A DNA stretch of 64,000 nt, taken from assembly GCF_000227685.2 (NCBI RefSeq), contig NZ_CP007029.1, positions 400,047-464,046 on the forward strand, read 5' to 3'. Position numbers and translations under genes: made by a program. Shown in pieces: positions 54,595 to 62,189 of the stretch (its first letter is position 1; every line of letters begins with the position of its first letter). A model generated the notes under the pieces. The model was not told the DNA's origin, did not search any database, and was given only the letters and a program-made list of their open reading frames with translations. Origin of the DNA: Thioalkalivibrio paradoxus ARh 1 (GTDB lineage Bacteria > Pseudomonadota > Gammaproteobacteria > Ectothiorhodospirales > Ectothiorhodospiraceae).

Positions 54595-54658
54595 ATGCTT
54601 CCGTAAAGCCGTCAAGGCCGCGACCCCTTGGCCTGTCCAGGACATTTCGCATCATTCC

Positions 54659-54679
54659 CCTGCGACAATCTGTCGCAGG
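54659..54679. promoter_or_regulatory. Candidate upstream activator site (9+3+9 palindrome)
   Basis: Perfect arms CCTGCGACA and TGTCGCAGG around ATC, about 110 nt upstream of the -24 box, the distance typical of enhancer sites for NtrC-type activators. Also about 110 nt upstream of the fdhD ATG. Confidence 0.55.
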
Positions 54680-54786
54680 TGCCGGCCGATTTTCACCGTT
54701 CCCGCGCGAATCGAACGCGGAATGCAACTTGCTTCATTTCTCAAGAAGGCCGCGCGAGCGCCTGGAACCGGAGCCATGCCCGTTCG

Positions 54787-55662
54787 ATGAACCGACCCTC
54801 GACACAGCCCGCCCACAAGCCCGCGATGAGTACCGCAGGCCTTGCGCCATCGCATCCGGTACAGGTGCTGGACGAGTACGGCATGCCCCGCGACGTCCAT
54901 GTCGCCGGCGAGCGTCCGTTGACGCTCTATGTCGACAAGCGCGAGATCGTGACGCTGATGACGCTGGGCAGCGCACCGGAACTGCTCGCGCTCGGCTACC
55001 TCCGCAATCAGGGCTTCGTCGAGACGATCGACTCGATCGTTTCGGTGCAGGTCGATTGGGAGACCGGCGCGGCCGCGGTCACGACATCCCGCGGGGTCGA
55101 GGATTGGGAGGGCAAGCTGGCCCGCCGTACCGTCACGACCGGTTGCGGTCAGGGCACCGTGTTCGGAAACCTGATGGACAAGCTCGACGGGATCCGACTC
55201 CCGGCGGTGGTGCTGCGGCAATCGGCGATCTACCGAACGCTTCAGCATGTGAGCGAGTACAACGAGGTATATCGCGTTGCGGGCGCGGTGCACGGCTGTG
55301 CGCTGTGCCGCGGCGACGCGATCGAGATCTTCGTCGAGGACGTCGGGCGGCACAACGCCGCCGACGCCATCGCGGGACATATGTGGCTCGAGGGGCTTCC
55401 GGGAGCCGAGCGGGTCTTCTATACCACCGGGCGCCTGACCAGCGAGATGGTGATCAAGGTGGCGATGATGGGAATCCCGATCCTGGTGTCCCGATCCGGG
55501 GTGACCTCGCAGGGGCTGGACCTCGCGCGCCGCACGGGCGTCACGTTGATCGCGCGTGCGAAGGGCCGGCATTTTCTCGTGTACAACGGCGCCCGGCGCG
55601 TGGTCTTCGACGCGATCCCGCCGGCGCCGCCGGGTCGCGGACAACCTCGGCATGGGGGCTGA
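54787..55662 (+). CDS. fdhD: Formate dehydrogenase accessory sulfurtransferase FdhD, variant Cys pattern
   Basis: A 291-aa FdhD, which passes sulfur from a cysteine desulfurase to the MGD cofactor of formate dehydrogenase. The core EDVGRHNAADAIAGHMW and FYTTGRLTSEMVIKVAMMGI is clear. In E. coli the sulfur-carrying CxxC lies in TGCGVCG; here that site reads TGCGQG with one Cys (C120), and a CxxC appears later as HGCALC (C171, C174). ATG at 54787; a second at 54826 is possible. Divergent from the dehydrogenase operon. Confidence 0.92.
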   Translation: MNRPSTQPAHKPAMSTAGLAPSHPVQVLDEYGMPRDVHVAGERPLTLYVDKREIVTLMTLGSAPELLALGYLRNQGFVETIDSIVSVQVDWETGAAAVTTSRGVEDWEGKLARRTVTTGCGQGTVFGNLMDKLDGIRLPAVVLRQSAIYRTLQHVSEYNEVYRVAGAVHGCALCRGDAIEIFVEDVGRHNAADAIAGHMWLEGLPGAERVFYTTGRLTSEMVIKVAMMGIPILVSRSGVTSQGLDLARRTGVTLIARAKGRHFLVYNGARRVVFDAIPPAPPGRGQPRHGG

Positions 55663-55665
55663 GCC

Positions 55666-56574
55666 ATGACGACGCTTGCGGACGTACCCCGTTTTCTCAG
55701 TGTCAAGCAGGTCGCCGAATACCTGAACGTGCATGAAAAGAAGGTCTACGCGCTGGTCAGCGAGGGCAAGATTCCGGGCACCAAGGTCACCGGCAAGTGG
55801 CTGTTCCCCCGCGAGTTGGTCGACCAATGGATGCTCGAATCCAGCCATGGCGGGCTGCTCAGTGACCGGCTCGTCCTCGCGGGCAGCGACGACGCGCTCT
55901 TGCACCGGGTGATCCCGCGGGTCGCAGACCGGATGCGCTCGCGGGCGCTGGTCAGCTTCACCCCGATCGTCACGCGGCTCGGCCTCGAACTGCTGCACGG
56001 CAACCGGGTCGATGCCTGCTGCGTGCACTGGGGGCCGGCGGAAGAAAGCCAGATGCGCCACCCGGCGCTGATCCGGTCGTTTCCGCAGCACCGCCACTGG
56101 GTGATCATCCGCGCATTCCAGCGTGAGCAGGGTTTTATCCTGAACCGCTCCGTCGCCGAGTATTTCAGCTCGCCGGACGAGTTGCCGGGTGCCGACCTGC
56201 GCTGGATACAGCGACAGCAAGGGTCCGGGACGCAACGCTTCCTGCGCGAGACGCTGGGGCTCCGGGCGCGCGACCCGAGCAGTTTGAAGACGGTCTGCGT
56301 GGCCCACTCCGAACGCGAGTCGGCAGCGCTGATCGCGATGGACGAGGCCGATGTCGCGCCCGGCACGCGCTCGGCCGCGCGGGAATTCGGCCTGGCCTTC
56401 CTCCCGGCCGGCTGGGAGGCGTTCGACTTCGTGCTGAACCGGTCGATCTATTTCAGAACGCTGTTCCGCGAGCTGCTGGCGCAGATCCAGTCGGGGGAAT
56501 CCCGCCGCGAGGCCGACCGCCTGCAGGGCTACGACCTCTCCAGTTGCGGCCGCATGATCTGGTCCGAGGGCTGA
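55666..56574 (+). CDS. HTH (excisionase-type) regulator with binding-protein-like domain, paralog B
   Basis: A 302-aa regulator with the same build as the protein at 36251: HTH at about 8-58 (FLSVKQVAEYLNVHEKKVYA, GKWLFPRELVDQWML) and a binding-protein-like domain (LVLAGSDDALLHRVIP, LELLHGNRVDACCVHWG, GSGTQRFLRETLG, FGLAFLPAGWEAFDFVLNRS). Starts 3 nt after fdhD, so they are probably cotranscribed. Likely senses the oxyanion or cofactor state; inference. Confidence 0.84.
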   Translation: MTTLADVPRFLSVKQVAEYLNVHEKKVYALVSEGKIPGTKVTGKWLFPRELVDQWMLESSHGGLLSDRLVLAGSDDALLHRVIPRVADRMRSRALVSFTPIVTRLGLELLHGNRVDACCVHWGPAEESQMRHPALIRSFPQHRHWVIIRAFQREQGFILNRSVAEYFSSPDELPGADLRWIQRQQGSGTQRFLRETLGLRARDPSSLKTVCVAHSERESAALIAMDEADVAPGTRSAAREFGLAFLPAGWEAFDFVLNRSIYFRTLFRELLAQIQSGESRREADRLQGYDLSSCGRMIWSEG

Positions 56575-56708
56575 CTGGCACCTGACCACGGGTGCATGGC
56601 AGGCTGAGGAAACGCGGTCCGGCTCCGCGCCGCGAGAGCAGGTTTGAGCCGCGTCATCGCCGCGTCTCGCCGACCCCGTGGGCGGATACACCCATACCGG
56701 GAGCCATC

Positions 56709-57920
56709 ATGTCTGACCTGCATTGTTTCCGCATTCTCCTTCCAGCACTCGTCCTGGTGTCCCTGTCGCTCGCCGGTTGTCAGGGCGGTAACGATGCATC
56801 GGACACGCCCGATCCCGAGCCAGTCGGCTATCAAACCGAAGTGGTGATCGATGGCTTCCAGCATGCCTGGGGAATCGCCTTCCTGCCCTCTCCGAACGAC
56901 GATCTTGCGCTCGTCACCGAACGGCCGGGCCAGCTGCACTTGGTGAATCTGGAAACCGAATCGGCGACGGCCATTGCCGGGGGTCCCGAAGTCGCGGCCG
57001 TGGGGCAGGGCGGCTTGCTGGATGTGGCCGTGTACCCGGATTTCGGGCCCGGTCAGAAATGGGTATACCTGAGTTATTCTGCCGCTCACCCCGAGAATCA
57101 CCAGCAATACGCCACGCATGTGGCCCGTGCACGTCTGAATCTTGCGGAAGGGCGGCTGGAAGAGAAGGAAGTGTTGCTGGTGGCCACACCTTTCTCGCCG
57201 TCCATTGCGCACTTTGGTTCCCGCCTGGCCTTTGACGATCAATGGCGGCTGTACATCACCAGTGGCGACCGCGGGGAGCGCGATGCGGCGCAGGCGTTGG
57301 ACTCCGGTTGGGGCAAGACGCTGAGAATCGAACGGGATGGCCGCATTCCGGCCGACAACCCGTTTGCCGACGAACCGGGTATCACCGCTGCCGTTTTCAC
57401 CTATGGGCATCGTAACGCCCAGGGCATGGCGCTGGAGCCCAGCACCGGCCTGATGTGGCAAAACGAGCACGGCGAGCGTAACGGGGACGAAATCAATATC
57501 CTGGATCAGCCGGGCGGCAACCACGGATGGCCGATCGCGACCTGGTCGCGCGAGTACCATAACGATGAGCCCATCGGCGTGGAGCCCCCGGCACACCCCG
57601 ATACCGTCGATCCCATCCATTACTGGGTGGACGGGCACTACCCGGATGGGCAGCAAGGCTTTCCCCCGTCCGGCCTGGCGTTTTATCAAGGCGAGGCCTT
57701 CGCGGATTGGCAGGGGCAATTGCTGATGGGCAACCTCGCGCACCGCTATCTGGGGCGTTTCGAACGTCATGGACGGGAAATCACGGCTGAACACCGGATG
57801 CTGACCGAGCTGGGCTACCGGATTCGGGACGTCGCCGTTCATCAGGGCGCGATCTACGTGCTGGTGGACGAAGCGAGTGGCCCGCTGCTTCGAGTGACGC
57901 CCGCGGATCCGCCGGGCTGA
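56709..57920 (+). CDS. PQQ-dependent sugar dehydrogenase-like lipoprotein (YliI/Asd type)
   Basis: A 403-aa six-bladed propeller lipoprotein: signal ending LSLAGC (about residue 23), then the soluble glucose/aldose dehydrogenase pattern HAWGIAFLPSPNDDLALVTE, GGLLDVAVYPDF, YSAAHPENHQQYATHVARA, HFGSRLAFDDQWRLYITSGD, FTYGHRNAQGM, WQNEHGERNGDEINIL and GNHGWP. Oxidises a sugar in the periplasm with PQQ; no PQQ synthesis genes are in the window. ATG at 56709. Confidence 0.9.
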   Translation: MSDLHCFRILLPALVLVSLSLAGCQGGNDASDTPDPEPVGYQTEVVIDGFQHAWGIAFLPSPNDDLALVTERPGQLHLVNLETESATAIAGGPEVAAVGQGGLLDVAVYPDFGPGQKWVYLSYSAAHPENHQQYATHVARARLNLAEGRLEEKEVLLVATPFSPSIAHFGSRLAFDDQWRLYITSGDRGERDAAQALDSGWGKTLRIERDGRIPADNPFADEPGITAAVFTYGHRNAQGMALEPSTGLMWQNEHGERNGDEINILDQPGGNHGWPIATWSREYHNDEPIGVEPPAHPDTVDPIHYWVDGHYPDGQQGFPPSGLAFYQGEAFADWQGQLLMGNLAHRYLGRFERHGREITAEHRMLTELGYRIRDVAVHQGAIYVLVDEASGPLLRVTPADPPG

Positions 57921-58087
57921 CGTTTGCCTCGCCCGCCCATCAAGCCGATTCTTGCAGCGCGCGGACCGATGCCCGGGTGGCTGCCGTATCGATCCTGACC
58001 CAGGCCAACGCATCATGCGCGACCGTGACCCCGTCCCACGCGTTGTTCGCAGTTGTGTGGCTGACCTCCACGCGGTAGGTTGGCGAC

Positions 58088-58468
58088 ATGGAACTGCAAC
58101 TCGTCCGGGACGTGTTCGAAAGCGAGCCTGACCTGGAGCTGGCGATCCTGATCGGCAGCCGGCAGCGGGGGGCCGCGACCCCTGCCAGCGACTGGGACTT
58201 CGCGATTCAGTGGGCCCGGCATTTCGGATTTACCGAGACACTTGCCGCGACCGAAGGCCTGCGTCACCGGCTGGCGAAGGTCCTCGATGTCGCTCCAGCG
58301 CGCATCGATCTCATCGACCTTGCTGCCGCACGGCTGGCCATCCGGGCAGTGGTCGCGGAAGAGGGTCGTCTGCTCAAGGGCGACGGCACCCGGGCGTGGA
58401 GCCACTTTCTGACGCGGACCTGGCGCGAGCTGGAGGATTGGGCCTGGGAGTCGGAACATGCGGCTTGA
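58088..58468 (+). CDS. mntA: MntA-type nucleotidyltransferase antitoxin
   Basis: A 126-aa minimal nucleotidyltransferase with the exact GSx10DxD motif (GSRQRGAATPASDWD, about residues 23-37) and a downstream acidic strand RIDLIDLA. MntA antitoxins AMPylate a Tyr of the HEPN toxin HepT. It overlaps the HepT gene by 11 nt. Confidence 0.9.
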   Translation: MELQLVRDVFESEPDLELAILIGSRQRGAATPASDWDFAIQWARHFGFTETLAATEGLRHRLAKVLDVAPARIDLIDLAAARLAIRAVVAEEGRLLKGDGTRAWSHFLTRTWRELEDWAWESEHAA

Positions 58469-58892
58469 GCTCTATCAGCAGGAGATCGCGCACATCGCCC
58501 GCGAGCAGGCTGCGATGTTGGCCGAAGCGCGGGAGCGCCTGCGGTCGGGTGGGGCGCTGAGCCGGCTGGAGCAGAACGGGGTACTTCATGCGCTGCAGGT
58601 GCTGGTCGAAAATGCCATCGGCAAGGCCAAGCACCTGATCAAGGCCGCAGGGGAACCCGTTCCGGTGTCGGCCTACGACAGCTTTGCGGTGCTGGCGCGT
58701 CTGTTGGGGCTGTCGCCGCAGGACCTGGTCCGCTGGAACAGCGTGGTCGGCCTTCGCAATCGGATCGTCCATGACTATATGAATCTCGACATGCACCGGG
58801 TGTTGCAGCTGGTCGAGAACGGCGGACACGACTTCGTCGTGCAGTTTCTTCTCGCACCCATCCCTCCCGTCGCGCATCCAGAGGAGGAATAG
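58458..58892 (+). CDS. hepT: HepT-type HEPN ribonuclease toxin
   Basis: A 144-aa four-helix HEPN protein (DUF86). The catalytic Rx4HxY motif is intact as RNRIVHDY, whose Tyr is the target of MntA modification. Together with the upstream gene it forms a complete MntA-HepT toxin-antitoxin module. Confidence 0.9.
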   Translation: MRLELYQQEIAHIAREQAAMLAEARERLRSGGALSRLEQNGVLHALQVLVENAIGKAKHLIKAAGEPVPVSAYDSFAVLARLLGLSPQDLVRWNSVVGLRNRIVHDYMNLDMHRVLQLVENGGHDFVVQFLLAPIPPVAHPEEE

Positions 58893-58989
58893 CGGAGTCG
58901 GCGACTCCTGCCGTTCCGGATGCTCGCAGGCGAGACCTGACGCCGTTCCTCCCGGCCAGGCTCTTTTGGGCGTTCGGTGCCATCGTCTG

Positions 58990-59376
58990 CTACCAGATGC
59001 ACCGTACCGGAAATGCCCGCAGTGCTGGATCGGCAGTTACGAGGGGAACCTGTTCGAGCTCGGCCTGGGCGGCCAATATCCGGTCGAAGGGATCGCGGTG
59101 GTCCACCGTATAAGCCCCGGCATGGATGGCTTGCCTGTAGTTGACGGCCAGATGGGTGAAGCCGTCCGCCGTGATCAGTTCATCGAATCGCCGGAGAACC
59201 TCGCTGCCGATTTCGAGTTTTCCCAAGCGATGCTTGGTGGCAATCTCCCATGCGCTGGCGGCACTCACGAGCACGGTATTCTCCAGGTCCCCAATTACCT
59301 CGTGAGCCTTTGCAGACAGCCGCGCGTCGTTTGTGAACCACCAAAGCAGCGCATGAGTATCGAGCACGAGTCGCAC
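58990..59376 (-). CDS. vapC: VapC-type PIN-domain toxin
   Basis: A 128-aa PIN-domain ribonuclease: LVLDTHALLWW (first Asp), SAASAWEIATKHRLGKL (Glu), DHRDPFDRILAAQA (Asp) and LVTADPALRAF. All acidic catalytic residues are present. The GTG at 59376 shares one base with the antitoxin stop and has GGAG before it; a GTG at 59388 is also in frame. Confidence 0.88.
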   Translation of the reverse strand: MRLVLDTHALLWWFTNDARLSAKAHEVIGDLENTVLVSAASAWEIATKHRLGKLEIGSEVLRRFDELITADGFTHLAVNYRQAIHAGAYTVDHRDPFDRILAAQAELEQVPLVTADPALRAFPVRCIW

Positions 59377-59606
59377 TACTTCTCCCACGCGGCGAGTTCA
59401 TCCTCTGGCAAGGGATCGAAGAAAGCGTCTTCGACCCGGCCCTCCACACGCCCGGGCTGGCGCTGCGGCGGGGCGGACTCCAAAGGAACGAGGCGCGCAT
59501 AAGGGCGGCCGGACTTGGCCAGGATGATCTCCTCGCCGTCATGCGCGCGTTTCAACAGGCGCGACAGATGTGTTTTCGCTTCGTGTACGTTGACCGTGGT
59601 GCTCAT
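59376..59606 (-). CDS. Phd/YefM-family antitoxin
   Basis: A 76-aa antitoxin: STTVNVHEAKTHLSRLLKRA and GEEIILAKSGRPYARLVPLE are the Phd/YefM DNA-binding domain; the C-terminal part should wrap the VapC toxin. First gene of the pair, with paired direct repeats just upstream. Confidence 0.9.
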   Translation of the reverse strand: MSTTVNVHEAKTHLSRLLKRAHDGEEIILAKSGRPYARLVPLESAPPQRQPGRVEGRVEDAFFDPLPEDELAAWEK

Positions 59607-59621
59607 GGGCGCCCTCGGGAT

Positions 59622-59643
59622 GACTTAGTCATGAGACTTAGTC
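59622..59643. promoter_or_regulatory. Direct repeats GACTTAGTC upstream of phd-vapC
   Basis: Two copies of GACTTAGTC with start-to-start distance 13 nt, 16-37 nt upstream of the antitoxin ATG in an A/T-rich patch; each is itself near-palindromic. Probable Phd operator. Confidence 0.55.
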
Positions 59644-59929
59644 TATTGGCGGCCGTTATGTGGGTCAATAGGCGCCCGTGGCAAGACAGCCAGCCCAGTC
59701 GTCGCTTGCAAACGGCACGGACTCCGGCGAGTCGGGGGAGGTGAATCTACCCCGTGTAAGGGCCGACCCAAACCCGCGGGTATTTTCCGCGGAGCCTGTG
59801 AAGGCGCAACCGGGGCAGTGCCAGGCGTTCCAGTACAGTGCCCTGGAGTTCGCGCACCGTTCCCGATGTTCGCATGCGAGACCCCGAGGATTCGCAACCC
59901 CCGAGTTCGGCGTGGCCATCAATTGGCGC

Positions 59930-59950
59930 GTGGGCTACAATGTAGCCCAC
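59930..59950. promoter_or_regulatory. Perfect 10+1+10 palindrome, DinJ operator
   Basis: Arms GTGGGCTACA and TGTAGCCCAC around one A, 26 nt upstream of the dinJ ATG; contains TACAAT, a possible -10. Expected position for autorepression by a RHH antitoxin. Confidence 0.65.
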
Positions 59951-59975
59951 ATACGTTTCCATGGAGAATGCCATC

Positions 59976-60239
59976 ATGCCCGCTAACGCCGTCGTGCGAG
60001 CACGAATCGACGAGAAGACCAAAGCGGAGGCAACCGTCGTCCTGGCGGCGATGGGGCTTACTGTATCGGATGCTTTCCGGATCATGTTGACTCGGGTGGC
60101 GCGCGAGAAGGCGCTGCCCTTCGAACCACTAGTGCCGAACGAGGAGACGATCGAGGCGATGAAAGAGGCCCGCCGCGGCGGTTTGAAGTCCGCCGGCAGC
60201 GTAGAGGAGTTGATGGCGGACCTGCATGCGGACGATTGA
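59976..60239 (+). CDS. dinJ: RelB/DinJ-family antitoxin
   Basis: An 87-aa ribbon-helix-helix antitoxin: VVRARIDEKTKAEATVVLAA, MGLTVSDAFRIMLTRVAREK and LPFEPLVPNEETIEAMKEAR. The ATG at 59976 follows GGAGAATG; an ATG at 59961 is in frame. Its toxin partner is destroyed just downstream. Confidence 0.88.
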   Translation: MPANAVVRARIDEKTKAEATVVLAAMGLTVSDAFRIMLTRVAREKALPFEPLVPNEETIEAMKEARRGGLKSAGSVEELMADLHADD

Positions 60240-60290
60240 GTACACACGCCAGTTCAAGCGTGATTTCAAGCGCGTCCGGAAAGGCCCTCA
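60226..60290 (+). pseudogene. yafQ: YafQ-type toxin, only the first ~20 codons remain
   Basis: Starts MRTIEYTRQFKRDFKRVRKG, the YafQ N-terminus, overlapping dinJ by 14 nt as usual. After about codon 21 the sequence changes into group II intron DNA and the rest of the toxin, including its catalytic His, is absent. Confidence 0.8.
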
Positions 60291-60600
60291 CCGCCGCACT
60301 TGCGTCGGCGCCACAAGCTGGTCAGTCGGGCGCAGGCGTACCACCATTTCCCTGGCCCTGTGCTCTATGGACGCTACGGACTTTTCAAACTGCCCACGCA
60401 TGCGCCCTGGCGATCGGCGCATGCCCTGGTGTGAAGGGCATCGGAAAGCCGTGTACGGGAGAACTGTACGCACGGTTTGATGAGGGGGGACAGGCCAACA
60501 GGGCTACGTCCCGGCTATTGAGGCACCGCCAGACGAAAGGGGCGGCAACAGATAGGCCGGAGCTACGGCGGTGGTAACCTGTCCTCTACTCTACCCTTTC
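60291..60600 (+). mobile_element. Group II intron remnant (maturase C-terminus and 3' RNA region)
   Basis: In the frame from 60297 the sequence reads LRRRHKLVSRAQAYHHFPGP and LYGRYGLFKLP before a stop at 60434, like the C-terminus of intron-encoded reverse transcriptase/maturases (WLRRKH...LYxxLGLxRL). It is followed by the structured segment GAAAGCCGTGTACGGGAGAA, CTGTACGCACGGTTTGATGA, a hairpin typical of such introns, and a tail to about 60600. The 5' intron and most of the maturase are missing. Confidence 0.6.
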
Positions 60601-60647
60601 CCGTGACCCCCTTCCCGCGGGAGCCTTCGCCCGAGGCGCCGCATGCC

Positions 60648-61028
60648 TCAAACCAGGTCTTCCATGTCCACCGCCAGTGCGCGTGACAATGCTTGCAACA
60701 CCCCGACAGTGGGCTGCTTCTTACCCGCTTCGATTTGCGAGATGTAGGGCTTGCCGACTCCGGCGGCGTCGGCAAGCTTTTGTTGGGTCAGGCCGCGATA
60801 CTCCCGCCAGATCCGCAACGGCTGGGTTGCCCCGTTCAGGAATCGTTCGGCTACCTCGGTGGGCAATATCTCGTCCTCGCCCCGGTTGATCTCCGCCATG
60901 GCGCGATCGTAGGCTCGGATATCCTCCATGTCCTCGGCCAGCGCCAGCAATCGGCGATAGGTTTCGATGGGCACCACCGCGTACTCCGGCTGCCCGTCCC
61001 GCTCGATGATCTGTACCTGGGCATTCAT
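60648..61028 (-). CDS. Antitoxin with Phd-like N-terminus and Xre HTH
   Basis: A 126-aa antitoxin: an N-terminal Phd-like segment (QIIERDGQPEYAVVPIETYR) and a C-terminal Cro/C1 HTH (YRGLTQQKLADAAGVGKPYI, SQIEAGKKQPTVGVLQAL). This composite is found as partner of RelE/ParE toxins. It overlaps the upstream toxin gene by 4 nt. Confidence 0.88.
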   Translation of the reverse strand: MNAQVQIIERDGQPEYAVVPIETYRRLLALAEDMEDIRAYDRAMAEINRGEDEILPTEVAERFLNGATQPLRIWREYRGLTQQKLADAAGVGKPYISQIEAGKKQPTVGVLQALSRALAVDMEDLV

Positions 61029-61240
61029 TTGAAAATGTCTCCTCTCGAACCCGCATCAACGACCAGGATGATCATCGCGTTGTCGTCCCTGTGGTAGATC
61101 ACCCGCCATTTGCCGACCCTGAGCCTGAATCCGTCTCTGCCTTGCAGCGCCTTGATATCAAGCCTGGCCGTGTCCACGTCTGCGACCAGTTGTCTCAGCG
61201 CCTCCTGAATACGCTGTCGTGCACCCGTCGGCAGTTTCAT
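61025..61240 (-). CDS. RelE-type toxin, N-terminally truncated
   Basis: A 71-aa RelE/ParE protein with the core LDIKALQGRDGFRLRVGKWR and VIYHRDDNAMIILVVDAGSR. The usual first beta strand is missing: the frame upstream of ATG 61240 (PEPRLKAL) resembles the family but runs straight into the stop codon of the DUF2283 gene with no start codon between. The toxin is probably weakened or dead while its antitoxin is intact. Confidence 0.75.
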   Translation of the reverse strand: MKLPTGARQRIQEALRQLVADVDTARLDIKALQGRDGFRLRVGKWRVIYHRDDNAMIILVVDAGSRGDIFK

Positions 61241-61270
61241 GAGGGCCTTGAGCCGGGGTTCCGGTCGCTG

Positions 61271-61471
61271 CTACGCGGCGGTACGATTTTCTCCGCTGTG
61301 AAATGGCATGAATCCCGTCTTCACTGCATCCAAAACAACCAGTTCCACGATCGTGCCGTCCTCTGCGTAACTGACATTGACGTTCCAATCTTGGGACACT
61401 TCACTGACGATCTCTTTGTCGCTGAACCGGATTTCCAGAATATCGTCCTGGGGGTAATAAGTGGTTTTCAT
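61271..61471 (-). CDS. DUF2283 protein
   Basis: A 66-aa protein of the DUF2283 family (MKTTYYPQDDILEIRFSDKE, DWNVNVSYAEDGTIVELVVL, DAVKTGFMPF). ATG at 61471 overlaps the DUF4258 gene by 4 nt. Often paired with DUF4258, in the position of an antitoxin; function unproven. Confidence 0.85.
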   Translation of the reverse strand: MKTTYYPQDDILEIRFSDKEIVSEVSQDWNVNVSYAEDGTIVELVVLDAVKTGFMPFHSGENRTAA

Positions 61472-61728
61472 GGCTTCTTCTCCCAAGAGAAGTGATGCAT
61501 CAACGTCTTGATCACCAGCGCTGACTCCAAGGCCGCTGCGGCACAAACCAGATTGTCATTGCGCTGAGGGTAGCATTTGGCTATCCAGAGCCTGCGGTCG
61601 TCCTTGTGGCGGACTTCGCCCGTTTCGATGAGATCCTGCAGCAGTATCTCGTCGATTCCGCGTTCGATCATCCGGTTACGAGCGTGTGCTGTAATACGGA
61701 TGGGTCGGTCGAACCGGTGGCTATGCAT
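61468..61728 (-). CDS. DUF4258 protein, possible toxin partner
   Basis: An 86-aa protein: ITAHARNRMIERGIDEILLQ, LIETGEVRHKDDRRLWIAKC, NLVCAAAALESALVIKTLMH. The H-A-R-x-R-M-x-x-R-G pattern is DUF4258, a small BECR-like family suspected to act as RNases. The toxin role is inference from its pairing with DUF2283. Confidence 0.82.
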   Translation of the reverse strand: MHSHRFDRPIRITAHARNRMIERGIDEILLQDLIETGEVRHKDDRRLWIAKCYPQRNDNLVCAAAALESALVIKTLMHHFSWEKKP

Positions 61729-61733
61729 GGTGG

Positions 61734-62162
61734 TTACTGACGCACCTCGTCCAGTGTCTCTGCACCCAATACCCGGTCAGACCACAGCAGCAATGTATCG
61801 GCGTCGGCAGATTCTACCCTCGTGCGTACTGCCTCCGGCAGCGGACCGAACTTCAGCGTGAGTTGCCGCATCAGTGCGCGTGCCTCGCCCAGGCCAATCC
61901 CCTCCTGCCGGCCCTTCTCAAGGCCCTGTTTGAGGCCTTGTTCCAGGCCTTGCTGGATGAACCGTTCTGCGAAGCGCGTCATCTCTGCCACCTCCTCCGG
62001 GTACCGCTGGCGGTAGACGATACGCTCATTCTCATCCAGTGCCGCGTAGATGTCGATGAAATCCAGGTATTTGAGCCGCCGCTCGGGGTCCGGTTCCAGG
62101 TCGGTCAGCCCGCGTACTGCGTGGGCATAGACGTCTACCTTGTCCTTGGGACTGTAGGCCAC
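61734..62162 (-). pseudogene. C-terminal fragment of an Rpn/PD-(D/E)xK transposase-family protein
   Basis: The 142-aa frame contains the helical C-terminal region typical of Rpn-like proteins: KYLDFIDIYAALDENERIVY, the FAERFIQQGLEQGLKQGLEK and GRQEGIGLGEARALMRQL repeats, and LTLKFGPLPEAVRTRV with a DUF4351-like end. The N-terminal nuclease domain is not found upstream, where vapC begins. It reads as a truncated relic. Confidence 0.6.
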
Positions 62163-62189
62163 AGAGTAGCCGTTCGGAATGGCCGACCG

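Noticed and set aside
54171-55736. 521-codon plus-strand frame overlapping DUF3305 and fdhD
   Set aside because: It runs through an untranslated control region and out of frame in fdhD; fdhD itself is in another frame with all its motifs.
60446-60480. Retron or tRNA-like RNA from the GCCGTGTAC..GTACGCACGG hairpin
   Set aside because: The flanking maturase-like tail and sequence word fit a group II intron better; no tRNA cloverleaf is seen.
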